This document shows, piece by piece, positions 10,298 to 20,689 of a stretch of DNA of 64,000 bases (within the stretch, counting starts at the first letter, position 1; the number at the start of each line of letters is the position of its first letter). A model generated the notes under the pieces. The model had not been told where the DNA came from and ran no database searches. It saw nothing but the letters and a program-made list of their open reading frames with translations. The translations under genes and the position numbers were made by a program. The stretch comes from Sistotremastrum niveocremeum HHB9708 (Eukaryota > Basidiomycota > Agaricomycetes > Sistotremastrales > Sistotremastraceae), in the NCBI GenBank assembly GCA_001630475.1, contig KV419395.1, positions 748,753 through 812,752 of the forward strand, in the 5' to 3' direction.

Positions 10298-13139
10298 CTA
10301 CCCATGCACTTCCAGAACCGAATCGTCGTCCTCTTCATCTTCAGGATATCCATCTTTCCCCCACTTCTCCTGACCACTTTCTTCCTTTGCCCATGGATCG
10401 TCTGCTTCAGCGGGCGCACTCACCGGCTCCGGGAGGACCTTGAGGAGGTGAGCTTCTCCATCTTCAGGAGTGTTTTTGATAGTATGTAGATCGGAGTGAC
10501 CACTGGCAGAATACAATTGTGACAACGATCCCGTTGTGATCGATGCCATCTTCAAAACTCGATCAAGCCGGCGTCTCAAAGCCTCATTGGAGCTCGTCAC
10601 GCTCTACAACACCAGTTGAGCAAGATTAATACAAGAAAGATGATAGAATGTACCAATGTCTCAGGTTGGACCAGAGCCACTGACTGATCTAAGCGAACAA
10701 GAATTGGGGATTGCGTGGAACCTAGGTCAACGTCCAAATCGAGCATGTCTGTATCATCGATCGGCCATTTGACATCACTGAAATGTGCTTCCAGAAAGGC
10801 ACATATGTGACGCGTGTTGTCGTCAGAGGACGTCGATGCTGCGTCCGAATGGGGGTGGTGCTTGTCATGATGCGAAGTCACTGCTGAGGCATCAGAGAAG
10901 ATTCAGAGAATAGTCCTTTCCTACGTTTCACGGAAGCAGGGCTTTTATCAATACCCATGATTAACGCCAGGGCCGAATCTGCGACAACGTCGTTGCTTGC
11001 ATTAGACTCCCATTCCATGAGTAATTGATTGGATCCAATGTCCTTGATGGTAATAGCATCCATAATCTAATGCAATGCAGGTAAATATGAATTTTCAGAC
11101 GACAAGGTCTGTCTGTGCTCACTTGCATAGTGGCTTGCTTATCTTCTGGATCTAGACCAATTTCGACGGTGCCATACATACCTTCGAGGTGCCATCTTAT
11201 AAGTTCCCAACCAACGCCAACATGTACTTTTTGCCGCTGGATGACGGAAGAAGTTGAAAGTCCCGCAAAGTCTTTCAAGTCGCGAGGGTTCAACAGAGTG
11301 TATGAATAATCTTTGGACACCAATAGCCCCGAGAGAATTGTGCCGGGTTGCGGAAGGGAAGCAGCCAGGGACCCGATAGCCTGCCGGCTCTTGAACATGC
11401 CATCTTTCATCTATTCATGATCCGTACATACCTTGGCGACTCTTTCTCCGCGGAAAGATAACTTGAGAGTCTCTAAGTTCCTCGGTGTGTGTATCTTCAC
11501 GTCTTCATCTCGTTCTTTGTAACGATGTTGCATAGCAGCTCGTAAACGACCCATTGCGCTCTGCTCGCCATGCACAAGAACCTGAAAGCCAAACGTCGGC
11601 CAGAGCATAGTAATGTCAAAACAGTAACCTACAACATGCTGCGCTTTGACCATTTCAATATAGGCCGAATTCTGTGAATAATCGACGTGTGCAGAGAAAG
11701 ATATTTCGTCCACGGACATCCGGAGTGGAATCGTATTGCCCTTCAACGAGATGATTTCCGCTGGTTCGTTGACGATGTCCTAAATCGAATAAAAGAGGTT
11801 AATCCAAGGGAAGTACAATGATCCGTTTTGCACACCCGAGCCAGAGTTCCTTCAACTGAATAACCTGTGATGATTAGTCCATTTCGTGAATCAGGTGCCC
11901 ATAGTTCTAATAATTCCCGACTGGGACCATTCTGAAGTACACCGGGACTCGCAAGAACCACACAGGGCGGTCCTTCAGAGATTTTACGTTCCCATCCTCG
12001 CGTTAGAGGGAGATGGGATATGTGTCTGCACAGTCCGACTGAGTGCAAGGTTGGTGCATTGAAAACCACACATACTTGAACACAAAAGGGTTTTCTCGTT
12101 GCGCAAACTTTGATCGAATATTTGAATTCATGGTATGGATGTACGTCTGGTAGACAGCCATGCATTTGCGGGCAAGACTACTAGCGTAATACACAGGAAC
12201 ATTGTGCAACTCAGGATGTTTCTTCCAATGCTCCTCCAGAATCAGTAACAACTCTTGAGCTCGTCCGAGAGCAAAGACGGGGAGCAGAACGTGTCCTCCA
12301 CGCTTGATGATCGAATGAACCAGGCCGGTAAATCGAAGCTCCTTCTCCTCCCGAGAGCCTAAGCTTTGAACACCATACGTTGACTCCACAATCAGGACAT
12401 CGGGCCGTACAGGGGGTAATTCTGCCTTGACGAGATGCCTATCTTCCTCTCGAGAGTAATCACCGGTATAGAGAATCTTAAGACCAGCAATGTCGATCAA
12501 AAACATACACGCTCCCAGGACATGACCGGCATGATATGGTGTAAAAGAAAGTCCCGGAGACGGAGTTATCTGTTGATGGACAGAGATGGGGATAATAGCT
12601 GAGAAGGACAGGGACAGATCTAACGGGGTGAATAGAGGATCAGTGGATGCCGCGCTGACCATATATGAGTTAGTACTTTGGGACATGAGGTATGTTTTAC
12701 ACACCTCATGCGCGCGAAATCTTGCATAAGAAATTTGTAGACAGCCTTTGTTGGATGAGTCATATATACTTTTCCCTTGCCACTTTTGAAATTGGTCTGC
12801 TCCAAATCATTATCGCCAAGTTCGAGTTGACAAGCTAGAGCCCACTTTTTCCATGATATACGTCAGAGACGCAGCATGATCAAGATGAAAACTGGTATCC
12901 AAAGGTCAGCAAAGGTGAAAAGCATGGCAGCGTAAGACATGCTGTGTGATGAGGATGGCGTCCACGGTGCTCCAGTCCAATTCGTCAATGAACGGTAAGG
13001 ATGCCATTCCGCTATAGGCAGGATGGACTCCGGCATCGCAGACCACGGTGATCCCTCTGTATTGTAGAACACAACACGATCTGCCAACCTCTTGACCTGC
13101 ACCCAGGAGTGTAACACTCAAAACGGGAGAGTCAGACAT
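10298..13139 (-). CDS. YSH1: CPSF73/Ysh1 pre-mRNA 3'-end endonuclease
   Basis: This is the nuclear metallo-beta-lactamase/beta-CASP nuclease of the cleavage and polyadenylation complex. From the ATG at 13139 it shows [26 protein letters not shown] and, across a splice, [18 protein letters not shown] (the HxHxDH zinc motif). Then come [98 protein letters not shown] and [15 protein letters not shown]. The CPSF73 C-terminal domain runs to an acidic tail ([13 protein letters not shown]). About 800 residues is normal for the family. The intron at 12892-12942 splits the first zinc His codon and has a GC donor. The gene is head-to-head with MTF1, ATGs 44 bp apart. Confidence 0.95.
12892..12942 (-). 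other. YSH1: GC-AG intron splitting the zinc motif of YSH1
   Basis: On the minus strand the exon ends ATC ACA CA, the intron starts GCATGTC and ends ACCAG, and the next exon starts T TTT CAT CTT GAT CAT. The 51-bp removal creates the invariant T-H-F-H-L-D-H. The nearest GT (four bases farther in) would give a frameshift and an early stop. Confidence 0.85.
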
Positions 13140-13183
13140 GGCGTCGAGCGACCCAGGAGTGAGGCTTACGTAACGCGTCCTTT
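13140..13183. promoter_or_regulatory. 44-bp bidirectional promoter, YSH1 / MTF1, with TTACGTAA and ACGCGT
   Basis: Only 44 bp separate the two start codons. The stretch contains the perfect palindrome TTACGTAA (13166-13173; a bZIP-type site) overlapping by one base with ACGCGT (13173-13178; the MCB/MBF cell-cycle box, also palindromic). Both are symmetric, as expected if they serve both directions. Factor identity is inference. Confidence 0.6.
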
Positions 13184-14691
13184 ATGCTCAGGACACTCGC
13201 GCACCGAGTTTCTTTGCTCAAAACTTGTAGACCCCATCACATACGATGCATTGGGTTCAAACTTCATTCAGAGCCATTAGACATCAAAGCAGAGCTTGAG
13301 CTACCTCCTGAATCTGAATGGCGGACTGCATTCCCCCCTGCCTCGCGAGACATGAAGTCCCGGGTGTTTCTACAGAATCCAAAGACTGCGGCTGCTCTGG
13401 CTAGTGCATTTTTAGGGGGTTCAGTCCAGAAAAAGACAATCGAATCTGCAGAAAGTCGAGGAGCCGTCGTGATTGAAGCATTTCCTGGCAAGTTAAGTGC
13501 TTCATGGAGTTTCACCACGACTGACTCTGTTTTCAGGTCCTGGTGTCTTAACACGAGCTCTTCTTCAATATCCGCCGTCTGTTATCAGAAAACTAATTGT
13601 TCTCGAAGATGTTCCTGGTTACCTGAGATACCTCAAGGTATGAGAGCCTTGCCCATCACCTCTGGATATATCCCTTTGATTCATTGCGTATTGACCAGGG
13701 GTTGGAGGGAGTTGATTCGCGTGTGGTTGTCGTCCCCAAATCTGGCTACGAATGGAGCACCTATCGTGATATCGAGAAAATGGGACTACTCGACGACGTT
13801 GAACAGCTTCCTTGGGAATCCGGCGGTTAGTGCCTGTTGACCACTCCCGAGGCACATCTCATCTGCTTCTCAGTCCATCCTGACCTGCGCTTCGTCTCAC
13901 ATCTCCAACAATCAATACACGGCGAACAATTGATCGCTCAATTACTCAGATACATATCAGAGCGTTCGTGGCTGTACAAGTATGGTAGAGTGGAAATGAA
14001 TATTCTCCTCGGTGATTGGGTCTGGCACCGAATATCAGCTGCTATTGGGACAAGTACGCGATGTAAACTGGGCGTGGTCGCGGAAGCCAACTCCCACTTC
14101 AAACTCGCTGCGCCAGCGGAGCGATTAACACCATATACATCGCATTTCTTTCCTCCACCCAGTTCACTTCAGGTCGGCAGAGCAGGGAATCGACGTGCAG
14201 GGCATCCCCTCGTCGCAGCATCGTTTGTTCCTAAAGCAGATCCTGTTTGTGCACAACTGCCTCCTTATGCGAAGCCGGCACTGAAGGCTCTCTAGGTCAT
14301 CACTGCAGCAACGTTGGACAAGTGGGACTTTGTTCTTCGCGGTCTGTTTGTCTTGAAAGGCACTAGTCTACGAAAGGCGCTACCGTATGAAAATTTTCTG
14401 TATTTTTCCCCCTTGCTAATCGATTCTTTGTAGAACGCTTGCTGCTGGTGCTTCAAATCTTATTGGCCCTTTGACAGATCCAGACAAACCTGAGATGCGT
14501 GTCGACGTAGAGAAGAAAATCAACGCTTTGACGCTTGAAGATTGGAGTCGTCTTCTTACCGTTTTCGACGCTTGGCCATTTGCACCCGACGTTTGTGGTT
14601 GGCAGATTCACACTTACGCTCTCACTGATCCCTCGATAACTAGATGCTTTTTATATCTGACAGCCTCACCGCAAAGGACGTACGTGATTGA
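13184..14691 (+). CDS. MTF1: Mitochondrial transcription factor Mtf1 (rRNA adenine dimethylase fold)
   Basis: This is a mitochondrial RNA polymerase cofactor of the TFB1M/KsgA fold. The start MLRTLAHRVSLLKTCRPHHI is Arg/His-rich and lacks acids, as a mitochondrial presequence should. Spliced exons give VIEAFPGPGVLTRALL (SAM-binding motif I), LIVLEDVPGYLRYL (motif II), PKSGYEWSTYRDIEKMGLL, HPDLRFVSHLQQSIHGEQLI, KYGRVEMNILLGDWVWHR and, near the end, LIGPLTDPDKPEMRVDVEKK and LEDWSRLLTVFDAWPFAPD. True methylases have N-[LI]-P-[YF] at motif IV; here it is HLQQ, which fits the transcription-factor branch rather than an active enzyme. The intron at 13488-13536 has a GC donor and lies inside motif I. 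A 51-bp intron (about 14247-14297) and a late one remove two stops, giving a C-terminus MLFISDSLTAKDVRD. Confidence 0.85.
13488..13536 (+). other. MTF1: GC-AG intron in MTF1
   Basis: The donor is CCTG|GCAAGTT and the acceptor TTTTCAG. Removal joins FP-G to G-PGVLTRAL in frame (the G codon is split), restoring the SAM-binding motif. Using the nearby GTTAAGT as donor would give the wrong frame. Confidence 0.8.
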
Positions 14692-14867
14692 AGTCTGGTA
14701 GACAACCTTAAAAGTTTGGGGTCTGAAGACGAGGGTTCTTGCATGGCTCATATATCTATGGTGCTCAACTTCATCGAGTATGAATGCTTTAAATTATGGT
14801 ATATAATACAGTGTGCGTGCTTGGCCGAGATGCTTCATTCACGTATACATTTAATGTTCCGGATCGT

Positions 14868-17800
14868 TCACGCTGCAGGATCATTGGACGGTGATCGGAG
14901 GTCGTGCGGTTGGCTGGGGGCTCCGAGGGGGAGACTCAGGCCATTCGATGGGCTCATCCTGTCCCATCCAACTTTAGGGCACGGATCAAATGCGTATTGA
15001 GCGAGAGTGCATACCTCATCAGCATCCATTTCAGCATCCGGGTCTTTCGTCGATGCGACTTCGAGATCTGGCGAAACTTGTTCGGGGTCCATTGCCAGTG
15101 TAGTCTGGGTAGAGAGAGTCTCCTGGGTCGCCTCCTGGCTGTTCACGCGGCTGGCTTTCTTAGTAGAGGCGCTTCCTACCACCTCGAACAGTGTAGCCTG
15201 CTTTGACTGTTCTTTGCGAGTATTAACCGTAGAACCTTTCTCTGAATACAATAATCAAACCGGTAGAAAACTAGGCTGCGGTCACAGCGTACCTTTCTTT
15301 TGTCCGGTTCGGCCACTTTTACCAGTATCCAGAGATTCTACCTTGTCAAAGAATGACGAGCTCTTTGCAAGCGATCTCGCGTTTGGTGCAGAGGCGGACG
15401 CTGAATTTGAGGAAGTAGCTGCGGCTTTACGAGCAAAAGGGTTGACGGCAGGCTCTGTTCATGGTGTGCGCTTAGTTCTGTGTTTGACAAGATGGGTCAA
15501 GAGAAATATACTTTGCTTCGAGCCCTGAGAGTGCGACAGCCTGTCAGCACTCTGAAGGAAAGGTCTTTTATTCTGTTGCACCGTGTCCCAGTCAGCGCCT
15601 GAAAGGTCCGAGTCATCTAACTTCCGTTTTCCATTTTGCTGGGAAGGTATTTGTTCTTCCACCACATCGACTTGATCACTCGGACTGATGTCAGTCGAGA
15701 GTTTTGCCGTGTTTAGACTGAACGGAGAGGAGGAGTCGGAGCTAGGGTTCGCGGGCTTCAAAGCCTTCCGCTTGGGAGCAATCGATCCACGTTGATATTC
15801 ATCATGGAGGTCAGTATCGAATTCAGATGTTGACGGTCGGGAGGCAGGTATTGGCGGGGCGTGATTTCGCCAACCTATGCGCTCTGCGCGCGCGTGTTCC
15901 GCCGGGTTCTGTTCTCCTCGCTCGTGGCGTAATTTTTGTATCTTCTCTTCGAGACCTGGGCGCAAGTAAAAGTTTGCTAGTTTGGCGGCGGCATTCAGAG
16001 ATGCATCGTGACGGAGCATATAGATGGCATCCAGAGCACGTTGTAGATCATCCGCCTTGCAATAAGGTTGTATCAATTGCAGCAAGGTTTTGTCCACAGC
16101 CAGCTCCTGACGTGCAATATCCTGATCAAAGGTTTTATCTCCTAGCGAGTCTTGAAGAAGTCCAACAAACATGGAGTCGCGATATACCCTGGTTTGGAAT
16201 CAGCGATAAACAGTCTAGGACAGAACGAGTTACAATACTTTTCCTCCAGTGCAGCTTCTGGAGTGCTCTGCGTTAATAGAGGGAGCTGAATGGGAAGCTC
16301 TTGCACCAAAGGCTGTGGGAATCCTGGATGCTCTTCTCGCCCCTGGGACGGTTATTTCAATTGATATAGCTCCTGACATAGGAACGTTATCTCACCTTCA
16401 ATATGAGGCACATGAAGTTGTCTCCCGACAGTCCGATTGGCCAATATGATTCGTCTTTGCCCTGCTTACGTGCCAACATGTTCGTATCAAGTAGGGGGGT
16501 CCAACGGCCTTGTTTTGGCCTTCGGAAGCGGTCAAGAAGGTAGAGAACGCCAGAGTTATCATGCGCAAGCGGAGCCTGATCGTACAGTATGAACATTCCA
16601 TACTCGAAATATGTGAAGAAGGACGTACATCATCAGCAGAAAAGCCGATCCATTTCAGAATCTTGCCTCTAGGCAACGGCAAGAGTCCCTCTTGGAGGAC
16701 ATCGAAGTTTATCAGGGAGATCAGGCTATATCTCAGATTTTGAGACCCTATTATAAGCATTAATATTCTCTTCGCTAACAAGAAGAAATCAACACACCAT
16801 CAAGACTCGTTCCTCCTGCCCGGTGCACAACTAGCAGACACTCGTGTCCTCCAACCATGCTGACGATGTCATCACCCACGGCCCATATGTACTTTTGAAT
16901 GCCGCCCGCCGTAAAGAAACGCAGATAGCCCTTATTGGTTGCAACAATGCCATACGCGGTGGGCGGAGACCTTGAGTCCCTGGTACTCTTACTCTGGTGT
17001 GTACCACACGTGGCCACCGCCACGACATGCTCAGATTCAGGAAATTCGTACGTCCACTCGGTACTAGGACTCCAGCTGCTAAAGCCCTTGTACGTCACCT
17101 GAGCAGGGTGTCCGGCCTCCGGGGGGCATGCAAATAAAGCGCCTTGTTCTCCCAGAGATCCTATGTTATACCGCAGATAGTCCTGGAAATGAAAGCCTTT
17201 TTTAGAAGATCGATCGTGAAACTCTATGTTGACGACATGGTGTGTTTCCTGATCGGTAACGGAAATGACACCAATGGCGTTGAAAGCTGTAGGGAACAAT
17301 CAATAGCATTCTTTGTTGGCTGCTCCACACACTGACCGAGGTAGTGTTTTTTGTTTCGCATTGGGGTACTCCCCGATTGGAAAGGCGACTGGGCCTTTGT
17401 AACGTTGACTGCGAGAAATGTAGACGCGTGCCTGCAATTTCAAAATATGGGCTCACCCATTTCTCGAGCATAAGGATCGACAGGTTTGGCTTTTGGCAGC
17501 TCGACATGGCCGGTGTCGAGGTCATCAATGATCCAATCGTCCTCGTTTCCGTTGTCGTCGTTATCATCGAACGCATCGTTCGCAGAATCTTCAAAGATGC
17601 CCTCAGTAGCCTTCTCAACTGGCTTGCTTCTGCGCTCGACAGGACTTGACATTGTCGGAGGTATGACGCTCCTCCACCGGGATATACTTCCATCGGTGGA
17701 TGTCCATGCGAGCAGGTTGTGTGTAGGGGAGAATTCCAGACATGTAGGAATGCCCTCGCTGGTCTGACGAGCCACCGGCTTTCGATTGGCTATCGAAAAC

Positions 17801-18913
17801 ACGACCACCTGCTTTGATTGCATGGCAGCAGCCAAATAGAGTCCGTTTGGCGATAGTGCCAAGGCAGTTACAGCCTCAAATACTCGAGTTTCAGCTTTCA
17901 AGTCGTGAATGAATAGAACGACTCACTTCTGGATTCTCGGTGTCAGAGAATGCGCCGACTTTGGCCCAGCCATTTTTGGAAATAGAAACAACATCTACAA
18001 GAAATGGCTGTCAGAACTTTGATTACTGATTTTGAGGGGGGATAAAGACACCATGTGATTTTGAAGCCAAAAAGAAAGATTCTCCCAATGGATCCCATAA
18101 CGCAGAACAGTCATAGTCGAACTCAGGTACAGAAGTGTCCGTCACGGGAGAGATCAGGCCCTCAATTTTGGTTATTTGCTGATGATTCTCGGTGTCCCAG
18201 ACCACCAAAACACCATCCATACATGATGCAATCTATAAGAATGTAAGACTTTACAAGACACGCCACAGTCCATAACATACCAATATCTTGCCGTCGGGAT
18301 GCCACGAGATCTTGCGAGCCGCAGAGGGATAGCCCGTCAATACGGAGACATTTTCGGGCGTTTCGATGTCTATAATTTTGATGGACAAATCACTTTAGAA
18401 CCAGTTAGTTCGGTCACGCTTTGCATCCTGAAGGAGTTGACTGTACTCGGAGGCAACAGCGATCCTTTTCTCCTCGGGATCGACAGATATATGTCTAATT
18501 GGCACGCCTGCTGTCCGTGCAACCAGGCCTTCCATATTCTTCGATCCCGCTTTGTAGTATCGGACATGGGCGTCTTCGCTCGCACCAAACCAATAGGATT
18601 TCTTGCAAAAGAACGCAGATCAAAATGGCGCTACAAAGCGAAGGGTAGCTTTGCTCACCGAGGTAGTAATGCCCGTGATGGCCTCTTCAGCCTCAATAGC
18701 GACATCGGGTTCTTGATCCGTTCCAAGTTCAGCCCGCCATAGTCGAACAATGCTATCACGTCCACCAGAGTATATCAAGCTATTCCCCGAATGAGCAAGA
18801 GTACTTTTGACTGAAATAAAATGTACTCGCGATCCGTCACGAGAAAATGCAAGATGGGTAGGGCCCTCAGGATGGGCAAGGTTGATTTCGGGGAGCTTGG
18901 AGGCTCGCGACAT
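14868..18913 (-). CDS. CTF4: Ctf4/WDHD1 (And-1) replisome hub protein
   Basis: This replication-fork adaptor links the CMG helicase with polymerase alpha. From the ATG at 18913: HPEGPTHLAFSRDGSRVHFI, SLIYSGGRDSIVRLWRAELG and further WD40 blades through about 17440 (LALSPNGLYLAAAMQSKQVV, LEFSPTHNLLAWTSTDGS). The SepB/Ctf4 middle domain lies at about 17300-16780 (HHVVNIEFHDRSSKKGFHFQ, STEWTYEFPESEHVVAVATC, WAVGDDIVSMVGGHECLLVV), followed by the helical part near 16170-15950 (LVLQL-type helices, QPYCKADDLQRALDAIYML). The tail is charged and disordered, with NPFARK and KQATLFEVVG. Many GT-AG introns are present. The stop is 14881 or 14868, depending on whether a GTATGC intron at the end is removed. 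ACGCGT lies 6 bp upstream of the ATG. Confidence 0.9.
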
Positions 18914-18918
18914 TTGAG

Positions 18919-18924
18919 ACGCGT
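18919..18924. promoter_or_regulatory. ACGCGT (MCB-type) box at CTF4 start
   Basis: ACGCGT begins 6 bp upstream of the CTF4 ATG. Just beyond it stands a direct duplication of GCGTGTCA (about 18935-18950). MBF-type factors use ACGCGT to time S-phase genes in fungi, and CTF4 is a replication gene; a role here is inferred. Confidence 0.5.
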
Positions 18925-19094
18925 CTGTGACTGCGTGTCACAGCGTGTCAAGGCGGTTTGTAATCGGAGATCACCTCCGCTAAGAGCGCACCTGTCCTGG
19001 CGAAGCAGAGGAGATTCCAAGAGCCCCGGACTGCAGCCGACCCAAGCTTTCATCGTCACTGCACCTTCTCGCCCATGCCTCTATCGGAACGATC

Positions 19095-20402
19095 ATGACA
19101 TCAAGCGACAAGCAGCCACAGGTTGCCAAAGAATACATCTCGTCGAATTCGAGATCCAGCTTGACCCAAGCTGTCACCCAGTACTTTACTCCTGAACTTG
19201 CATCTTATTTCGTGGCAGGCGGCGTTGCCGGGGCTGCTTCCCGCACAATCGTGTCTCCATTAGAACGGATCAAAATTATACAGTAAGGAACAGTTTATCC
19301 ATGCCTGCCATACAACTAATCTTTTAAGCGACCAGGCAGATCCAGTCCGGCGCTAAGGGCGGTCAGTATCATGGCGTATGGAGAAGTCTCGTTCGAATAT
19401 GGAACGAAGAAGGTTTCAAGGGGTTTATGAGAGGGAACGGCATAAACTGCCTTCGCATAGTGCCATACAGTGCAGTGCAATTCAGCACATATGAAACCCT
19501 CAAAAAGGTCCTCCATTATGTTAGGTCATATCTTCCTCGTCTCTGACTCCAATTTTCTCCTAGATTTTCTCTTCCAATGGGGCTGTGCCTCTTGATACTC
19601 CCACTCGCCTCCTGGCCGGAGCTTTGGCTGGAATCACATCTGTCTGTGAGTTTGTGCCATTCGATTCCTGATCTGCCTAAAACTGGTCACTCAAGCTACC
19701 ACTTACCCTCTCGACCTTGTTCGAGCTCGTCTTTCCATCGTCTCTGCCTCTCTTTATGTGTCGGAACAAGCATCTTCCAAGGCACCTGGCATTGCCCCTG
19801 CCCTTGCATCAACATATCACACATCAGCAGTGAAGGCAACACCTGCCCCTCATGGAATAGTCTCCATGACTTTGAAAATAATGCGAGAAGAAGGAGGAGT
19901 GCGAGCCTTGTATCGAGGGCTGGTCCCAACCGCTCTCGGAGTAGCTCCGTATGTGGGCTTAAACTTCAGCTGCTATGAGTTGCTTCGCGGTATCATCACG
20001 CCGCCTGGGAAGGAGACTGCGCCGCGCAAGTTGACTTGTGGCGCGTTGGCGGGAAGCTTCTCCCAAACTCTCACTTATCCCTTCGATGTTCTGCGGCGAA
20101 AAATGCAAGTAACTGCGATGGGTGATGGAGCCCTTGGATACAAGTACAATGGAGCAATAGATGCGGTGTTCACCATCCTCCGAACGGAAGGGATTAGAGG
20201 ACTATATCACGGCCTATGGCCTAATTTACGTATGTTATAATTTCCTTGGATCTTCTTTGTTCGCCGCTCACGATAAATGTAGTAAAAGTGGCTCCAAGCA
20301 TCGCTACCTCGTAAGTCGTCGCTAGGTCATTCAAGCTAGTTCTAATGGGATCACAGATTTTACACATATGAACTAGTGAAGAAGTGGCTAGGAACTACAT
20401 AG
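19095..20402 (+). CDS. Mitochondrial carrier, APS/PAPS (yeast YPR011C) type
   Basis: This is an inner-membrane solute carrier with three repeats. Repeat 1: YFVAGGVAGAASRTIVSPLE with RIKIIQQIQSSG. Then GFMRGNGINCLRIVPYSAVQ, and repeat 2: LLAGALAGITSVSTTYPLDL followed by VRARLSIVSA, ALYRGLVPTALGVAPYVGLN. Repeat 3: CGALAGSFSQTLTYPFDVLR, GLYHGLWPNLLKVAPSIATS, ending KKWLGTT. Each repeat has the carrier signature Px[DE]xx[KR]. The sequence follows yeast YPR011C (adenosine 5'-phosphosulfate/PAPS carrier) closely in order and wording (RGNGLNC, TYPLDL, LNF, TYPFDLLRR). A CoA or ATP-Mg carrier is the main alternative. It sits head-to-head with CTF4 (about 180 bp). Confidence 0.9.
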
Positions 20403-20689
20403 AATACCACCCCTATCAGCATTGTAGTCCTTCGAACAGGGAAAGATATCACTTGCTATCTGTTCTCATATGTTGGAAGGCTATCATACAGGACTATTGA
20501 ATATAGACAATTCGTGAATGGCTTGACACATACAGTACTGGTAGTGGTACTGGTAGTAAGGTACAGACGTGATCCAATCTGTTTGCCCAAATGCGCCGAA
20601 CTCCGCTACGGCCCATGGCTATCTCGCACAGCCAACATTGTCTTAATGCACGAGGAGACATGCTGAACTGATCTACGAGATCATTGACA

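Noticed and set aside
14290-14300. Premature stop in MTF1
   Set aside because: The TAG is the acceptor of a 51-bp intron with good donor and branch-site sequence, and the frame continues beyond it.
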